Below are positions 33,490 through 45,136 of a stretch of 64,000 nucleotides of DNA, piece after piece; the stretch's first letter is position 1; each line of letters opens with the position of its first letter. The notes beneath the pieces were generated by a model. It had not been told where the DNA came from and did not search any database. It saw only the letters and a program-made list of their open reading frames with translations. The position numbers and the translations under genes are program-made. Source of the stretch: Doryteuthis pealeii (lineage: Eukaryota > Mollusca > Cephalopoda > Myopsida > Loliginidae); the NCBI GenBank assembly GCA_023376005.1, contig CM042151.1, positions 80,954,199-81,018,198 on the forward strand, written 5' to 3'.

Positions 33490-34587
33490 CTAGGTTTTCT
33501 CTTTTTTGTGTGTCTGAATGTGTTTTGCTAAATTGGATTTTTCTGAAAATGTTTGTCCGCACATGTCACAAGAATATGGCTTCTCTCCAGTGTGTATCCG
33601 AATGTGTTTTGTTAAGCTGGATTTTTCTGAAAATGCTGACCCACATACTTGACAAGAGTATGGTTTCTCTCCAGTGTGTGTCTGCATGTGCACTTTTAAA
33701 AGAGAATTCTGTGAAAAGGAAGAGCCACATATTTTACAAATGTAGGGATTTTCACCAGTGTGTGTTCGCATGTGTATTTTTAAACTGAAACTCTGTGAAA
33801 ATACTGATCCACATAATTGACAAGAATATGGCTTCTCTCCAGTGTGTGTACGCATGTGTATTTTTAGACTATAACTCTGTGAAAATGCTGATCCACACAT
33901 TTGGCAAGGATATGGTTTCTCTCCAGTATGTGTTCGCATGTGGGTTGTTAAGCTGTACTTCTCTGAAAATGCTGAGCTACACATTTGACAAGAGTAAGGT
34001 TTCTCTCCGGTATGTGTCCGCATATGTGTTGTCAAACTGGACCTCTGTGAAAAAGATGTTCCACACACTTGACAACAGTAGGTTTTCCCTTCAGTGTGTA
34101 TTTGGACGTGTCTTCGCAAATTTGTACTCTGCGAAAATGAAGCGCCACAAATTTCACAAATATAAGGGCTTTCTGTTGAGTGTAATTGCATGTGCATTGT
34201 TAAACTGGACCTCTGGGAAAATGTTGATTTGCACACTTTACAAGAATAGGGTTTCTCTCCAGTATGTGTTCGCATGTGTACTTTTAAGCTGTAACTCTGT
34301 GAAAATGCTGATCCACACATTTTACAAGGATATGGTTTCTCTCCAGTGTGTGTTCGCATGTGGGTTGTTAGACTTGAACTCTGTTTAAATGCCAATCCAC
34401 ACACTTGACAACAGTAGGGTTTCCTGTCATTGCGTTTTTGGAGGTACCTTAGATTTGATCTCTTGGAAAATCCACAGACTTCACAAGTGTAGGGTTTCTT
34501 TCTGGTGTGAGCCTTTCCTTCTGAACTCATGGAAAAGGCTGATCCACACATTTTACAAGATGGTTTTACTTTAGGTTCTTTATCCAT
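33490..34587 (-). CDS. C2H2 zinc-finger protein, 11 canonical fingers
   Basis: A 365-residue intronless frame starts at ATG 34585-34587 (MDKEPKVK), the same position as in its paralogues. After the half finger ([12 protein letters not shown]) and a degenerate finger ([16 protein letters not shown], histidines lost), eleven regular fingers follow. Relative to the 18058 gene, fingers 3-7 are extra. Finger 7 ([17 protein letters not shown]) repeats finger 2 ([17 protein letters not shown]), which points to internal duplication by unequal exchange. The frame ends HKKEKT at a TAG that replaces the linker Tyr codon. It probably binds DNA in the nucleus, with a different target from its paralogues because finger number and order differ. 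Confidence 0.8.
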   Translation of the reverse strand: MDKEPKVKPSCKMCGSAFSMSSEGKAHTRKKPYTCEVCGFSKRSNLRYLQKRNDRKPYCCQVCGLAFKQSSSLTTHMRTHTGEKPYPCKMCGSAFSQSYSLKVHMRTHTGEKPYSCKVCKSTFSQRSSLTMHMQLHSTESPYICEICGASFSQSTNLRRHVQIHTEGKTYCCQVCGTSFSQRSSLTTHMRTHTGEKPYSCQMCSSAFSEKYSLTTHMRTHTGEKPYPCQMCGSAFSQSYSLKIHMRTHTGEKPYSCQLCGSVFSQSFSLKIHMRTHTGENPYICKICGSSFSQNSLLKVHMQTHTGEKPYSCQVCGSAFSEKSSLTKHIRIHTGEKPYSCDMCGQTFSEKSNLAKHIQTHKKEKT

Positions 34588-34746
34588 ATTTGTTTTTTAA
34601 AACTCAAACTTTGTGAAAATGCTGATCTACAGACTTCTTTCTAATTAAGTCTGAATAAGTTTTTAGAAATTTTAACTCCATCAAAATGCAATATCAAGAA
34701 CTTGAGAAGATGGTTTGTAAGTATATATATATATATATATATATAT

Positions 34747-35344
34747 ATACCAACTCCTCCGCATGAGCAGGATGTTACACAAGGTCAATTTCTTGTTTGA
34801 ATTCAAAGCTTTCCTTCTCATAGATTGGTTGCTTAACCAAGATTAAAGAGTTCAGTCTGCCCTATTATTTATGTTGGATTTTGTGTAAAGTATTCAACTC
34901 TGTTACAAGATGAATGCCTCTTTTGACATCTTCCCAAAGGGCTTGTCGTACTTGCTCCTTATAGTGGTATGGTACCAGAATGGGGTTATGTCTGGCTTTG
35001 GGGGTTGAACCTTCCTTGAGGTGAATGTGGGCTGGAGGGCCAGACATTGCAGGAAACTCTCCGCTATTGTTGAACACTGTTGTGGCGAATCGGTCTAACA
35101 GCCATTGTTTGAGTTTTTCTACATTCTCACTGGTTGGTGAAAATGGAAGGGTCTTGGGATTATCTGATTGTATTTTATATCTGGAGGATAACTTCTACAA
35201 TTTACACAAGGAGGGAGAATAGTTGGACTCATATGTTTCCCAAGGGTATTAGGACAATATGAAATGCAAACAGTCTTGTCCAGGATTTGAACTCATCTTG
35301 CTATGTCCAGTTCCTATGGTGGTAACCATTACACCACACATTTG
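34747..35344 (-). repeat. tRNA-derived SINE, family 2, interrupted
   Basis: The tail half is at 34747-34871 and the head half (ggtaaccattacaccaca at the right end) at 35211-35344. The two are separated by a retrotransposon fragment. A (TA)n tract adjoins at 34722. Confidence 0.8.
34872..35210 (-). pseudogene. Fragment resembling Ty3/Gypsy pol, inserted in a SINE
   Basis: Minus-strand reading includes ENVEKLKQWLLDRFATTVF, then GPPAHIHLKEG, then HYKEQVRQALWEDVKRGI. This resembles the region between protease and reverse transcriptase in Ty3/Gypsy polyproteins. Reverse transcriptase itself is absent. The last 46 bases also occur at 957-1002. Inactive fragment. Confidence 0.6.
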
Positions 35345-35574
35345 TATGTATGTTTTCTTGAATATCTGTAAATAAAGAACATTTTCAAAGATAACAGTAA
35401 TCAAGAATTAATTGAAATCATAAAGAATTCAGTTTGGGTTCAATGTTCATCATTCAAAAAAAAAAAAAATTCTTCAAGCACATTTAAATGAGATTAGGTT
35501 TAGGCTTACAATTTTATGTTTTAACAATTGATAGTGGAAAATTCCATTTTTCCACTTTGGAAAAAATACATGAT

Positions 35575-35945
35575 TGTAACGGCAACACCCAGCAAGGAAA
35601 TGATTAGAGACAGAGTCCGACTGATGAAGACGCTTTTATTTGTGTAAATACAGGAGTTGTCACCTATCCTCCTGTTTCGCACTGGTCTTCAACGTCTTCA
35701 ACGTGAAACTACAATAGAATACAAATAGACTATGTAGTTTCTCTAATACAACTACTAAAATCGAAAAAGAGGAGGAAAAGTTCCAAGCTTGTAATTACCT
35801 TCTTATCGTCTTCAAATCCTGCTGCTAAATGGAATTCAAAAAGCAGCGCCACGCAAACACGTGACTTTTACCGGTGTCAAACGGTGCCTGTACCCAGGTT
35901 AGGATGGCCGAACAAAACAAGGGAGATAATTATCTTGCATTTACA
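35575..35945 (-). mobile_element. Solo LTR with exact 5-bp duplication
   Basis: Starts tgtaacggc and ends gcatttaca. It is flanked by atgat on both sides (35570-35574, 35946-35950). On the minus strand it has aataaaag towards its end, which suits a polyadenylation signal. It includes caagggagataattat. A diverged partial relative lies at about 40326-40450. Confidence 0.85.
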
Positions 35946-35950
35946 ATGAT

Positions 35951-36940
35951 AGCCAAATTTACCTTTATCATTTCCATTAATTTTTTAAAAAAATTTTGTA
36001 AAAATTCACATTTGATCACAAAGTCATTAATGGTATCTATATTTTTCATTTAGAAGAATTTTTTGTATCTTTATCTGAAAAAGTTTTTGAACAGGAATCT
36101 GTTCAATTAACAACAGTAATCCCTTTCCTGCAACAATCTGTCTGCCACCACAGTAATCCCTTTCCTCTGACCTTCCTTCTCTCGCAACAATCATTGTAGT
36201 TATCTGAATTTCACCACTCTCACCGCACCTTGCTTTGTTCCTTCAGCCAGTGTCAGCGACTGCTAGTTTTTATTTTGACTCACCCACCTTTCATGCAAAT
36301 CCGGGTCTCTTATGCATGACACTAGCAATTCTTTGCCACTTAGGTCGGGGGGATCGGCTAGGCCCATTATATTATCCTTTACAGAATATAAATATAAATG
36401 AATATAATTAAACTTTTGTGTTAAATCTGTGTTATTATTTTTAACATGTCTTGCATTCATAATAAAAATATTTACAGGCCGCTAAAATAAGCATAAAGTA
36501 AGTTTGTCTATTTTACGAGAACCGGTTAAATAAACCTAAAAGCAGGTGTGTCTATTTGACTGGAATCAGCTACATAGCTTCTTCCTTTTTTTAAACTCAA
36601 TTCAGCTCCATCAACATAAGTATATCATCCTTGGACCAAGCCATTTTAGTGTGACAGGGAGGTACAGTCTAAGAAAATAGAACCCACGGAACCATTTCTA
36701 ATGGCCACGAATAATCAGGGACAGCAGGTAAGTATATGTTAGGTACCACCAATTTACCCTGTGAAATTTACCCCCCCCCCCCCCATATGAAACTTGCATA
36801 AAGATTAATATTATCTTAAAACTTTTTTGTTCATTCAAAAAGAAGAAACATAAAAAAAAAACTCTTACAGCTTACAGAAATAATGAAAATTATGAACGAA
36901 AAACAATGTTTACATTTTCGCACCATTAAATCAATTGAAA
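35951..36940. other. No gene seen
   Basis: A short direct repeat (agtaatccctttcctg at 36114 and 36151) and a C-run at 36770-36784. The reverse frame at 36263-36460 has no family resemblance. Confidence 0.5.
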
Positions 36941-37990
36941 TCTAACATAGCCAAAAACAAGTTACGACTAGAGGCTCTTTTTAAAATTCTATGAAAAATC
37001 AATTAATGATCCGATTTTCATGAAAATTTCCATAATTACTTACCTTTTCATGAAAATATTTTTGAAATAGGTTTTTCCTAAAATATATTAGGAGAAATAT
37101 TTTTTTTACAAAGACTATCGCCACCCCCTATTTTATTTTATGAAATATGAAAAAAGGAACTGACAAAACACTTTTTTTTTTCTATAAAGATAAGATTCTA
37201 AATAATTATATCATAAGATTTTTATAAGTTTCTGTACGGGAGTTATTTTAGTAAAAGAATCATGAATACAGAATTCTGCTAAAAAATATCAATAAAGAAA
37301 ATAACCCTGTTTAAAAAAAATTAAAATAAAATTTAAAAAATAAATAAATAAAAAAAGGACTGTTTTATTTATTTTTCGAGATAACGTGAGTAATGTTTCC
37401 CAATCGGATAATTTGATCTTTGAATTAACTATTTTTCTTTGTAAGAACTCTTATGTTCGTTTTTTTTTTTTTTTTGAGTTAAAAAATATTTACGTTTCTT
37501 CTTCATTATGGCATAAACTGATCACGTGACGTATTTTAGTGGTACCTAGTATATGACAACATTATAAACAAACAAACGAAAAAATACATATAATGTAAAA
37601 ACGTTAAATCTCATGTAGGGAACTTATGAAAACGTTTTACTTCCTTCTTTCTCTATTGTGTCATCTTAATTTTCGATGCAATATCAAAAATGAATGTAAC
37701 AAAACAAAACAAAAATGCAAATAAAAACAAAGAAATTAAATCAACGTTATACTTACTTTTTGTTTTCTTTTGTCTGAAATCTCTGATTTCCAGCAATAAA
37801 ACAGTTTTCTTATTAATAACAAAGTAATTGTAAAATGTTAAATAAACTCATTTTTATAGGTTAATCTAAAAAAAAAAAAAATGACACTCTACGAGCAAAA
37901 CAAAGAAACGTCTGCTTAAGAGCCAAACGCAAGGGAGATAATTAATACAAAGATAATTTCTTTTTCTGCTATAGTGAAAAATTAATGAAA
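36940..37990. repeat. AT-rich dispersed repeat, copy 3
   Basis: 36960-37560 matches the reverse complement of 12840-13420 (for example gatcacgtgacgtattttag). 37650-37960 matches 12060-12370 directly. So copies 1 and 3 share both halves in different relative orientations. Confidence 0.6.
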
Positions 37991-38205
37991 TCTTAAAACT
38001 TTACAATAGTAACCTGTTTATTCATTCATTTATTTATTTTAGTAAACAAAAAATAAACATGTTTTTTTTTAATTGACAATTTACAAACGCAGAACTGATT
38101 CTGTGAATTCTATATCTATTTTTTTAAATTTCATATCTATTAAATAGCACAAAATTATTTGTCTGAATTTTTCAGATAAGGCTTTATGCCTATAATTATC
38201 TGATT

Positions 38206-38495
38206 GTTGTCCTCGTCTTTATAATGTTATGTAAAATCACAACGTTTCGGCAGCTACCCTTCTTCAGGTTTTCTCTGTGTATCCGAGCATCTTCTTTTCC
38301 AATGCCCTCCCCTATCTATCATTTTAACTTTATCCCACAAGGGTAGATGTTTTAAGGGTAGATAGTTAAAATAATAGATGGGGAAGGACATTGGGAAAGA
38401 AAATGCTTGAATACACAGGGAACACCTGAGGAAGGCCAGAGGATACGGTGGCCGAAATATTGTGTTTTTACATACCACGATACAGATGCGGACAA
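38206..38495. mobile_element. Penelope-like inverted pair with ribozyme-like motifs
   Basis: Inverted arms of about 125 bp (38206-38335, 38360-38495) resemble the arms of the 2531 element. Each contains cctga(a/g)gaagg-stem-gccgaaa. No clear target duplication was found. Confidence 0.5.
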
Positions 38496-39545
38496 GAGCC
38501 TGAAAAATCAAAATTAGGCACAAAATTAGTCATCCAAAATCTAAAAGGAAATGTGACTTGATGTGAAGTGTTACATGTATCACAACAAGGACACTGCTAC
38601 TGCTACTACATTATATCCTTACTTTGCTGCTGCTGCTGCTGTTGCTGTTGCTACCATCTAATCAGTACAGAATAAATGCTTAAATCTTATGCCTGTGTTT
38701 GTACTATCCCCATCTTTTCTATTAGCACTAATAAGCCTTCATTCTCCAAACATACTAGGGTTTAGCAAGCTCATCTCACAAGCCATGACTACTGGATTGA
38801 TTCTGATCTCATATGACTATCCAGCACTTGTTTCTCTAATTCAAGTAAATAATCTATTTGGGCTTTCTATCTTACCTGAGAAAGGTATGTGTTTCTCAAC
38901 AGTAAAAATGTTCAAATCAAGGTAAAAGCCAGAATTTCAAATACTGATTTTCAAGGAGAGCATGCCTTCTTAACTTAGTGGAATACAATCATCCCTATCA
39001 TAGAAGTTATTACCCCTAATATTGTAGAAGCAATATGATACTCAGCATCGCAGTGGGACTCCAACTGGCATCTAGTTGGCAAGCAAGGGGAGCAAGCTGT
39101 AACTTAATACAGTCCTGCATTGCTGGGAACATAATGCAAAATGATGGATATTTATCTGGCACCATATTTACACTGAGACCAGCAGCCAATCAAGACTCAA
39201 GGAATGAGACGATTCAGATGCAAGTATTCCAGAGTGCTATAAGTACCAATTGCTTTATGTATACATTTGGAAAGGCAACTAGTTTAGAAAAGGAAATCTC
39301 TTATTTGAAACCAGTAGTACTCTACTTAAAATTGACCTTGTGTCATATCCCACCCATGGCAGAGGGTTGGATAAATACACACTTGAAACCATATAATTGT
39401 GTACAAATAAATGATTATTATTTAAGAGGAATAGTTACTTGAAACTATATAATTGTTTCCAAATCATTAGTATTAGATAGGAATACTTGAAACCATATTA
39501 CTGTGTGCAAATTATTTTTATTAGATAGAAATACTTGATATTATT
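38496..39545. other. No gene; SINE 2 tail and 55-bp monomers at right
   Basis: A 135-codon frame at 39035-39442 has no recognisable domain and runs through SINE family 2 tail sequence (39250-39385) into 55-bp-type monomers (acttgaaaccatataattgt), so I do not call it a gene. Confidence 0.55.
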
Positions 39546-39768
39546 CCTTAGTTACCTCAGCCAGTAGAGCATCTACCAAACAATCGCAAGGTTCTGGGTT
39601 CAATACTGTCCCGAAAACTTAGCATATGAGTGAGTAGCACAGTAGTCAACTGATCTGTGTAGTAGAGCATCTGTGGTGCTTCACTTTAGCAAAAACAATC
39701 TCCCATGTCTATTGCTAGTGAAAAGGAAATAGACTCCCTTACTGTCTGGCTGATACTGTTATAAACAG
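39546..39768 (+). repeat. tRNA-derived SINE, family 1 (diverged)
   Basis: Plus-strand copy with degraded A and B boxes (cctcagccagtagagc, ggttctgggttcaatac). It is cut at ctggctgatactg by the following sequence. Confidence 0.75.
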
Positions 39769-40460
39769 GGTTAGTATGAAGCGTATGGTGGCAAGGAAAA
39801 ACAAACACAGATTTTGAGTTTATCAATTGTATTAAAAAAGTAACATGAAATGGTTGTAAATTTGGAAACGATTTTAAAAGAGAAAGTCTGATATTGGGAT
39901 AGTCAGTTGTGACATGAATAGCAAAGTCAGTGAAATATCCAGTGGCCGAATCAGTTGTAGTGGAGGTGGTGATGTGGGCAGATGAACCAGTGATAGTAGC
40001 CAGAAGTTGGTTAAGTGGGCAGAAGATCTGATGTTTGTAGTCGAGTATGATAGCCGGTTTGTATCATGTGTGCGGAAAGCCTTACATGGTTGGTAAAGAC
40101 TGATGGATGATAGTGATATAGAATTGGGTAGTTGTTCATCCCTTTAAGACTGTAGAAAGGCTGGGTATAACAGGTCTGTTTTGCTGGTTCATTTTAACAA
40201 GAAGTGGACAGCAACCCCTAGTAGGAGAGCTACCGTGAATAGAGAATCAGTGGTAGCTTATATAGCAATAGGAATCATGTTCATTGTGTAATCGACCGTC
40301 TCATATGATGTACGAAGTCCAGAATGCTAATGGCAACGCCCACCGGTAATTAAATAGAGACTTACCAACGACCTGCCACTAATATTTGCATAACACCATG
40401 AACGGTCACTCTAAGTTACTACCAATAAAGGGAGATTACTCCAACCTACCCACACACATT
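39769..40460. other. Unclassified; LTR-like piece at right end
   Basis: 40326-40450 resembles the LTR at 35575 (ggcaacgcccaccgg near its start and aaagggagattactcc at its end). 39770-40320 has no recognisable content. Confidence 0.4.
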
Positions 40461-40539
40461 GTACATTCATATTTACATTTTTTGTCTAGTTGATTATGTT
40501 TTTTTTTATATGGTCCTATCGAATACAAATAATTTTTAA

Positions 40540-40785
40540 CAGATTTATTTGACCCATAGATAGGTCCCTAACAGGTACTACCACTTCAGGTCATAGTGGA
40601 CTTTGGAATAATAACTATGAAAGAGTACCCCACACTCCCCCAAATCTTCAGAGGTGGAGCCTGACCATCAGATGCAGTTTAGTGTCCATACTCAGGATGA
40701 CCTTTTTGAGGAAAGGGGAGTCTTCCCCCCCCCCCCATCCATGCAGCATCTTCTAAGCCCTGCCAACAGGGCTATAAAGCAAAGT
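40540..40785 (+). repeat. Partial repeat X
   Basis: Matches the central part of repeat X (tttgacccatagataggt, ggtactaccacttcaggtca, tcagatgcagtttagtgtc) and ends with the ctaagccctgccaacagg block seen at 10330, 47660 and 57385. Confidence 0.7.
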
Positions 40786-40819
40786 AAATTTTGAAGAAGA
40801 ATAAGAATAAGAAGAATAA

Positions 40820-40823
<4 letters not shown>

Positions 40824-40872
<49 letters not shown>

Positions 40873-40938
40873 GAAGAAGAAGAAGAAGAAGAAGAAAAAG
40901 AAGAAGAAGAAGAAGAAGAAGAAGAAGAAGAAGAAGAA
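40824..40938. repeat. (TAA)n-(GAA)n compound microsatellite
   Basis: A run of about 15 ATA/TAA units passes into about 24 GAA units, which run straight into the LINE reading frame. The long open frames on either strand here are products of the triplet repeats. Confidence 0.95.
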
Positions 40939-41604
40939 GACCAACAGAATAGTAAATGTAGACTTTGCGGGGATAGAGATGAGACTGTTAACCATATACT
41001 CTGCGAATGTAGCAAACTAGCACAACGAGAATACAAAACTAGACACGACTGGGTTGGGAAGGTGATCCACTGGGAATTATGCAAGAAATTAAATTTTGAC
41101 CACACAACAAAATGGTATATGCATAAACCAGAATCTGTTCTTGAGAACGAAACGCACAAAATTCTCTGGGACTTTGAAATTAAAACGGATCACCTTGTCC
41201 CAGCAAGAAGGCCAGACCTAGTGTTGATTAACAAAAAAGAAAGAACTTGTCAACTGGTTGATTTTGCAGTGCCAGCAGATCACAGGGTGAAGTTAAAGGA
41301 AAATGAAAAAATTGACAAATATCTGGACCTTGCCAGAGAACTGAAAAAGTTATGGAATATGAAAGTGAAAGTGATACCAATTGTAGTTGGTGCACTTGGA
41401 ACAGTCCCAAAAGTATTAGAAAAGGGCTTGGAAAGTTTGGATATCAGAGGAAGGATTGAAACCATTCAGAACACTGCACTGCTGCAATCTGCCAGAGTCC
41501 TGGATACCTGAGGAGACTTGCTGTCACTCAGGCTCCAGTGAAATACCATCAGCTAACACTGATGTGAAAACTCAAAAGGAGTAAATAATAATAATAATAA
41601 TAAT
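40939..41604 (+). pseudogene. RLE-type LINE C-terminus (Dong/R4-like), copy 1
   Basis: The open frame from the microsatellite to 41511 starts CRLCGDRDETVNHILCECSK, a CCHC knuckle. Next come LAQREYKTRHDW and RRPDLVLINKKERTCQLVDF, the PD-(D/E)xK-type endonuclease core. It ends KVIPIVVGALGTVPK, then IQNTALLQSARVL. RLE-type elements carry this domain after reverse transcriptase. The 3' end passes through caaaaggagtaaataa into another TAA tract, so the copy lies between TAA repeats. It is 5' truncated, and relative to copy 2 a few codons are missing near the stop. Confidence 0.85.
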
Positions 41605-43344
41605 TATCATCATTTGATTTGAATTGATTTTTTTTTTAAATCTTGAATTAGAAACTGTTTTATATTATTTGGATTATTCGGACAATTGTTCTCATCTTTA
41701 TTGTTATCTGTACAATAGGTATACCTAATCTTTCGTCTGCTTTTCCTTTTAAAAACGAATTGAAATTAATTAAATCAATTAATTAAGGTCAAATTTTTTT
41801 GTCTAAGTCGAAAAGTAGTAACATGATAAGCATCAGTAAAAAAGATAAAAAATAAAAAAGAAGAAGAAAATAAGAAAAGCAAAATAATATTACACATGTA
41901 ATTTATTTTTAATACATTAAAAAGTTGTTTTTGGTCAATTTTGATCAAATATATCTTAAGACGGCCACCAAAGTTGCTGTAAAATCCGTGTTTACAAAAT
42001 AAATATAACACTCGATTGAAAAAAATGTACCAAAACTCATCGAATTATACGATTTTAATGAAATTTTCAATATTGACTTATCAATGAATGAATTTTATCA
42101 TTTTTTGACAAATTGGGTTTTGGCCGATGTGACCTCCGGCCTTCTTCGGATATTTCTTGTCGAACTTGGGAGCCTTCTTGAACTTGGGAACCTTCCTTTC
42201 GAACTCGGGAATAAACCTTCTTGTCGTAATCGGGAGCTCAAAAATTCAGAGAAATAAGAAACTTATTTTTTTGTTAAAGTTTTCTCTCAATTATTTCCCT
42301 TGATCTTCGCTCTTGAGCAGACTTTGCTACAAAATTCTAGCAAATTGGCGTATTTAAGAAAATTAAACTTTAAAATTAAATTTTATTATGTTCAAAAAGA
42401 ATTTTTGTTAATTTTTTGAAAGTTTGTTTTGGTAACGGATTCCAGGTGAAATAAAACAAAAAGTAAGTATAACGTTCATTTAATTTCTTTGTTTATAAAT
42501 CTCCGTTGTTGTTTATTTTCCTGTTTCATTTGACATGAAATATGGCATAACGTAAAAAAATACGTGTTTTTTTTTTCAATAGAATTTTGACCCCCACTTT
42601 CAAAATAAAATTACCAAAAAATCAGGTAATTATCTGATTTTAATGAAAGTTTCAGTGTTGATTTATCAATGAATGAATTTTATAATACATCAGTTATTTT
42701 ATTTTAAAACTTTCTGATTTTTTTCAGGTCACTTAACTTTGACCTCCCCTTATTTTGGGGGCGCAAAATATCAGTGGGGTTATAATATAACCGTTATATA
42801 CTTTCGAAACTAATTTAAAAAGACAAAAATGTGTGAATTGAAGAAGAAAAAAAACATTTTTTGTAGCGTTATGGCATAACGCTACAATTTTCTTTGTAGC
42901 GCAAATCAAACGAAAAAAAACAAAACAAAACATGAAGTGTATAATTTTTATTTGATTTTTTTGTTCACAAAAAATGTCCTTTCTCTTTTTTTTTTTTTTC
43001 TTTTTCTAATACTATATTGCTCCACAAAGAGAGAAGGAAAGGGAAGAGACCATCTCGTAGTTTAAATTTGTAGCGTTTGTTGTCATGTTTACACTATGAG
43101 TAAACCTAAAAATAAAATACAGCCTCAAACAGTTGACATTACACAAGCCATTTGTAAATAAGTTGTTTCTTGTTTTGTTTTGTTTTGTTTGTTTACCGTG
43201 TGAAATAACTTAGATAAAAATGTCAAGAAATTGCTGTTCTAATTAAAAAATAAAAAATCAATTAAATAAAACTTTTTTTTTTAATTTAAAAACTAAACAT
43301 GCAAATATCAATGTCACAAATTTAAAATGAATAAATAAATGTGA
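41605..43344. other. AT-rich sequence with element scraps
   Basis: 41665-41720 and 42112-42245 are Penelope-like scraps (tctcatctttattgttatct; cctccggccttcttcgg). 42290-42500 is a reverse-oriented scrap of the AT-rich repeat. 42595-42760 is half of the 24093-type foldback element. No gene. Confidence 0.5.
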
Positions 43345-43800
43345 TTACTATGGGACTTTTAGATAAAAACGCATCACCTTATCCCAGCAAGAAGACCAGA
43401 CCTAGTATTGATTAACAAAAAAGAAAGAATTTGTCAACTGGTGGATTTTGCAGTTCCAGTAGATCACAGGGTGAAGCTGAATGAAAATGAAAAAATGGAC
43501 AAATACCTGGACCTTGCCAGAGAACTGAAAAAGTTATGGAATATGAAAGTCAAAGTTATACCAATTGTGGTTGGTGCACTTGGAACGGTCCCCAAAAAAT
43601 TGGAAAAAAGTTTGGAAAATCTGGAAATCAGAGGGAGAATCGAGACCATCCAGAATACTGCACTGCTGCAATCTGCCAGAATACACAGAAGAGTTCCTGG
43701 AGACCTGAGGAGACTTGTTGTCACTCAGACTCCAGTGAAAGGCCATCAGCTAACGCAGATGTGAAAAACTCAAAAGGAGTGAACAATAATAATAATAATT
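43345..43800 (+). pseudogene. RLE-type LINE C-terminus, copy 2
   Basis: Begins within the endonuclease domain (RRPDLVLINKKERICQLVDF) and runs to a stop at 43764 (HRRVPGDLRRLVVTQ), then to an AAT tract. It is nearly collinear with copy 1 but starts later, a separate 5'-truncated insertion. Confidence 0.85.
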
Positions 43801-44074
43801 ACGATGATGATAATAATAATACACATCTTTATTTAATTTTTTAAATTTCAATTAATTTTTTTAAAAACTCTATCAAAAATCTTATGAATATTTTTCATTG
43901 TGCATGCAGAAGTTTACAACCAAAATAAAGTTTTATTTAATAAACCTAGTTCTCCTTTATCTAATTTCAGAATAGCAAAAATTTAACATTACCTCATGAA
44001 TCTGTTTAACTTTGTTGAAATATATATAAGCAGCTCTAAATATGAAAAGTCATCTCTTATCTTTTACAACTATT

Positions 44075-44111
<37 letters not shown>

Positions 44112-44278
44112 ATCTTTAGAATGTCACACTATGAATTGGACACTGCTGGAGAAGTAAGGATTGACTCACAAGTGATGTTCTCCTGTGGACTCCAGCATGT
44201 AGACACACCAGAGTAAACCAACCAGCAAAAACTTGCATTGATCAGCTCTGTACAGATACTGGATGCCTTGAGGATGAC
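43801..44278. other. AT-rich, (AAT)n at 44075-44108
   Basis: An (AAT)n tract is followed by about 170 bp of balanced-composition sequence (44110-44278) that I cannot classify. It could be another TAA-associated LINE end. Confidence 0.5.
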
Positions 44279-44590
44279 CCAAATTACTATACATTTAATT
44301 AACCATTAAAATTAATTATTGAATCCAACGGTAGACACATTAGTCTTAGTTGTTTGTGTTAGTATTGCAATGTATAATTTCAATTAAACTTTGTTTTAAA
44401 AAAAATATTTTTCAACATTAAATGTATAGTAATTTGGGTTTTTTTGTTGTTTTTTTAAAGCAAAACATAATTAAAAACAACCTTAATCCCCAAACCCCTA
44501 AACTGAAACCCAATTCACCAAAAAAGCTAATTCATACATTGTAGTTAAACTGTCATGGATCATCACCAAATAATTTTCCATTTTAATTTT
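44279..44590. mobile_element. Truncated copy of the 15511 foldback element
   Basis: Contains the loop and the right arm (aaatgtatagtaatttgggt, aaaacaaccttaatcccc, agttaaactgtcat) but only the innermost part of the left arm. Confidence 0.8.
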
Positions 44591-45136
44591 GACAATGATT
44601 TGCAAGTTTAACCCTAGTCTGATTGTTGATTGTGGTAGAGTCTGACTGAAAGTTAAAGTGGAGATAACTCCTGCTGACCTCCTTGCATGCATACCTAACC
44701 TTTTTGATTCTCTCTTACTCTTTGTTATATACCCATGTTGTGGCTATATAAACAATGAGTTCTTTTGTTAGAGAGAGGAGAGAGGTAGACAGATAGATAT
44801 TTACACAGATGCATAACTTGTTACTTCTACTTCTTTGGCCATTTTTGATCTCTAGTCGTCTTTTCTATTCCATACCTCCGAGTCGCCATGTTGGATTTTA
44901 TCTTGTCTAGTCTGATTTTTCTTGTTGGTTCTTCATCATCTACCTTGGTCAGTCTTCTAGCTAAGGTGTGCGCAATCATTTAACAACACCTGTTGCTTTT
45001 TTAAAGCTTTTATTTGCTTAACTAACTTTTCTTACTAACACATCGCGCATATGCCTATTCTGGGTCATGTCCCAGCTGCAACTGAGTACCTGACTAGATC
45101 TCACGTGACTTCACGTGATTTGCGGTTTTCCCGACT
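44591..45136. other. Possible LTR-like sequence upstream of the plus-strand gene
   Basis: Carries a TATA-like ggctatataaac (44743) and two E-boxes (cacgtga at 45101 and 45112). No bounding duplication was found. It could be a promoter or an old LTR. Confidence 0.3.

Larger units (their letters stand above)
29530..34720 (-). repeat. Segmental duplication unit 3
   Basis: Aligns with 14930-15310 and 16390-19080 of unit 2, and with much of unit 1. Internally, 30370-30860 and 30866-31215 are two tandem copies of one block. A LINE fragment (31600-32110) and surrounding sequence were inserted before 32450. 32450-32900 matches 2060-2530 of unit 1. Confidence 0.78.

Noticed and set aside
33795..34388. 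197-codon plus-strand frame opposite the zinc-finger gene
   Set aside because: It is the antisense shadow of the repeated finger codons. Similar shadows occur opposite the other arrays.
39035..39442. 135-codon frame as a gene
   Set aside because: No domain, and its 3' half is SINE 2 and minisatellite sequence.
40692..41159. 155-codon reverse frame with poly-Ser and poly-Tyr
   Set aside because: Produced by the GAA and TAA microsatellites.
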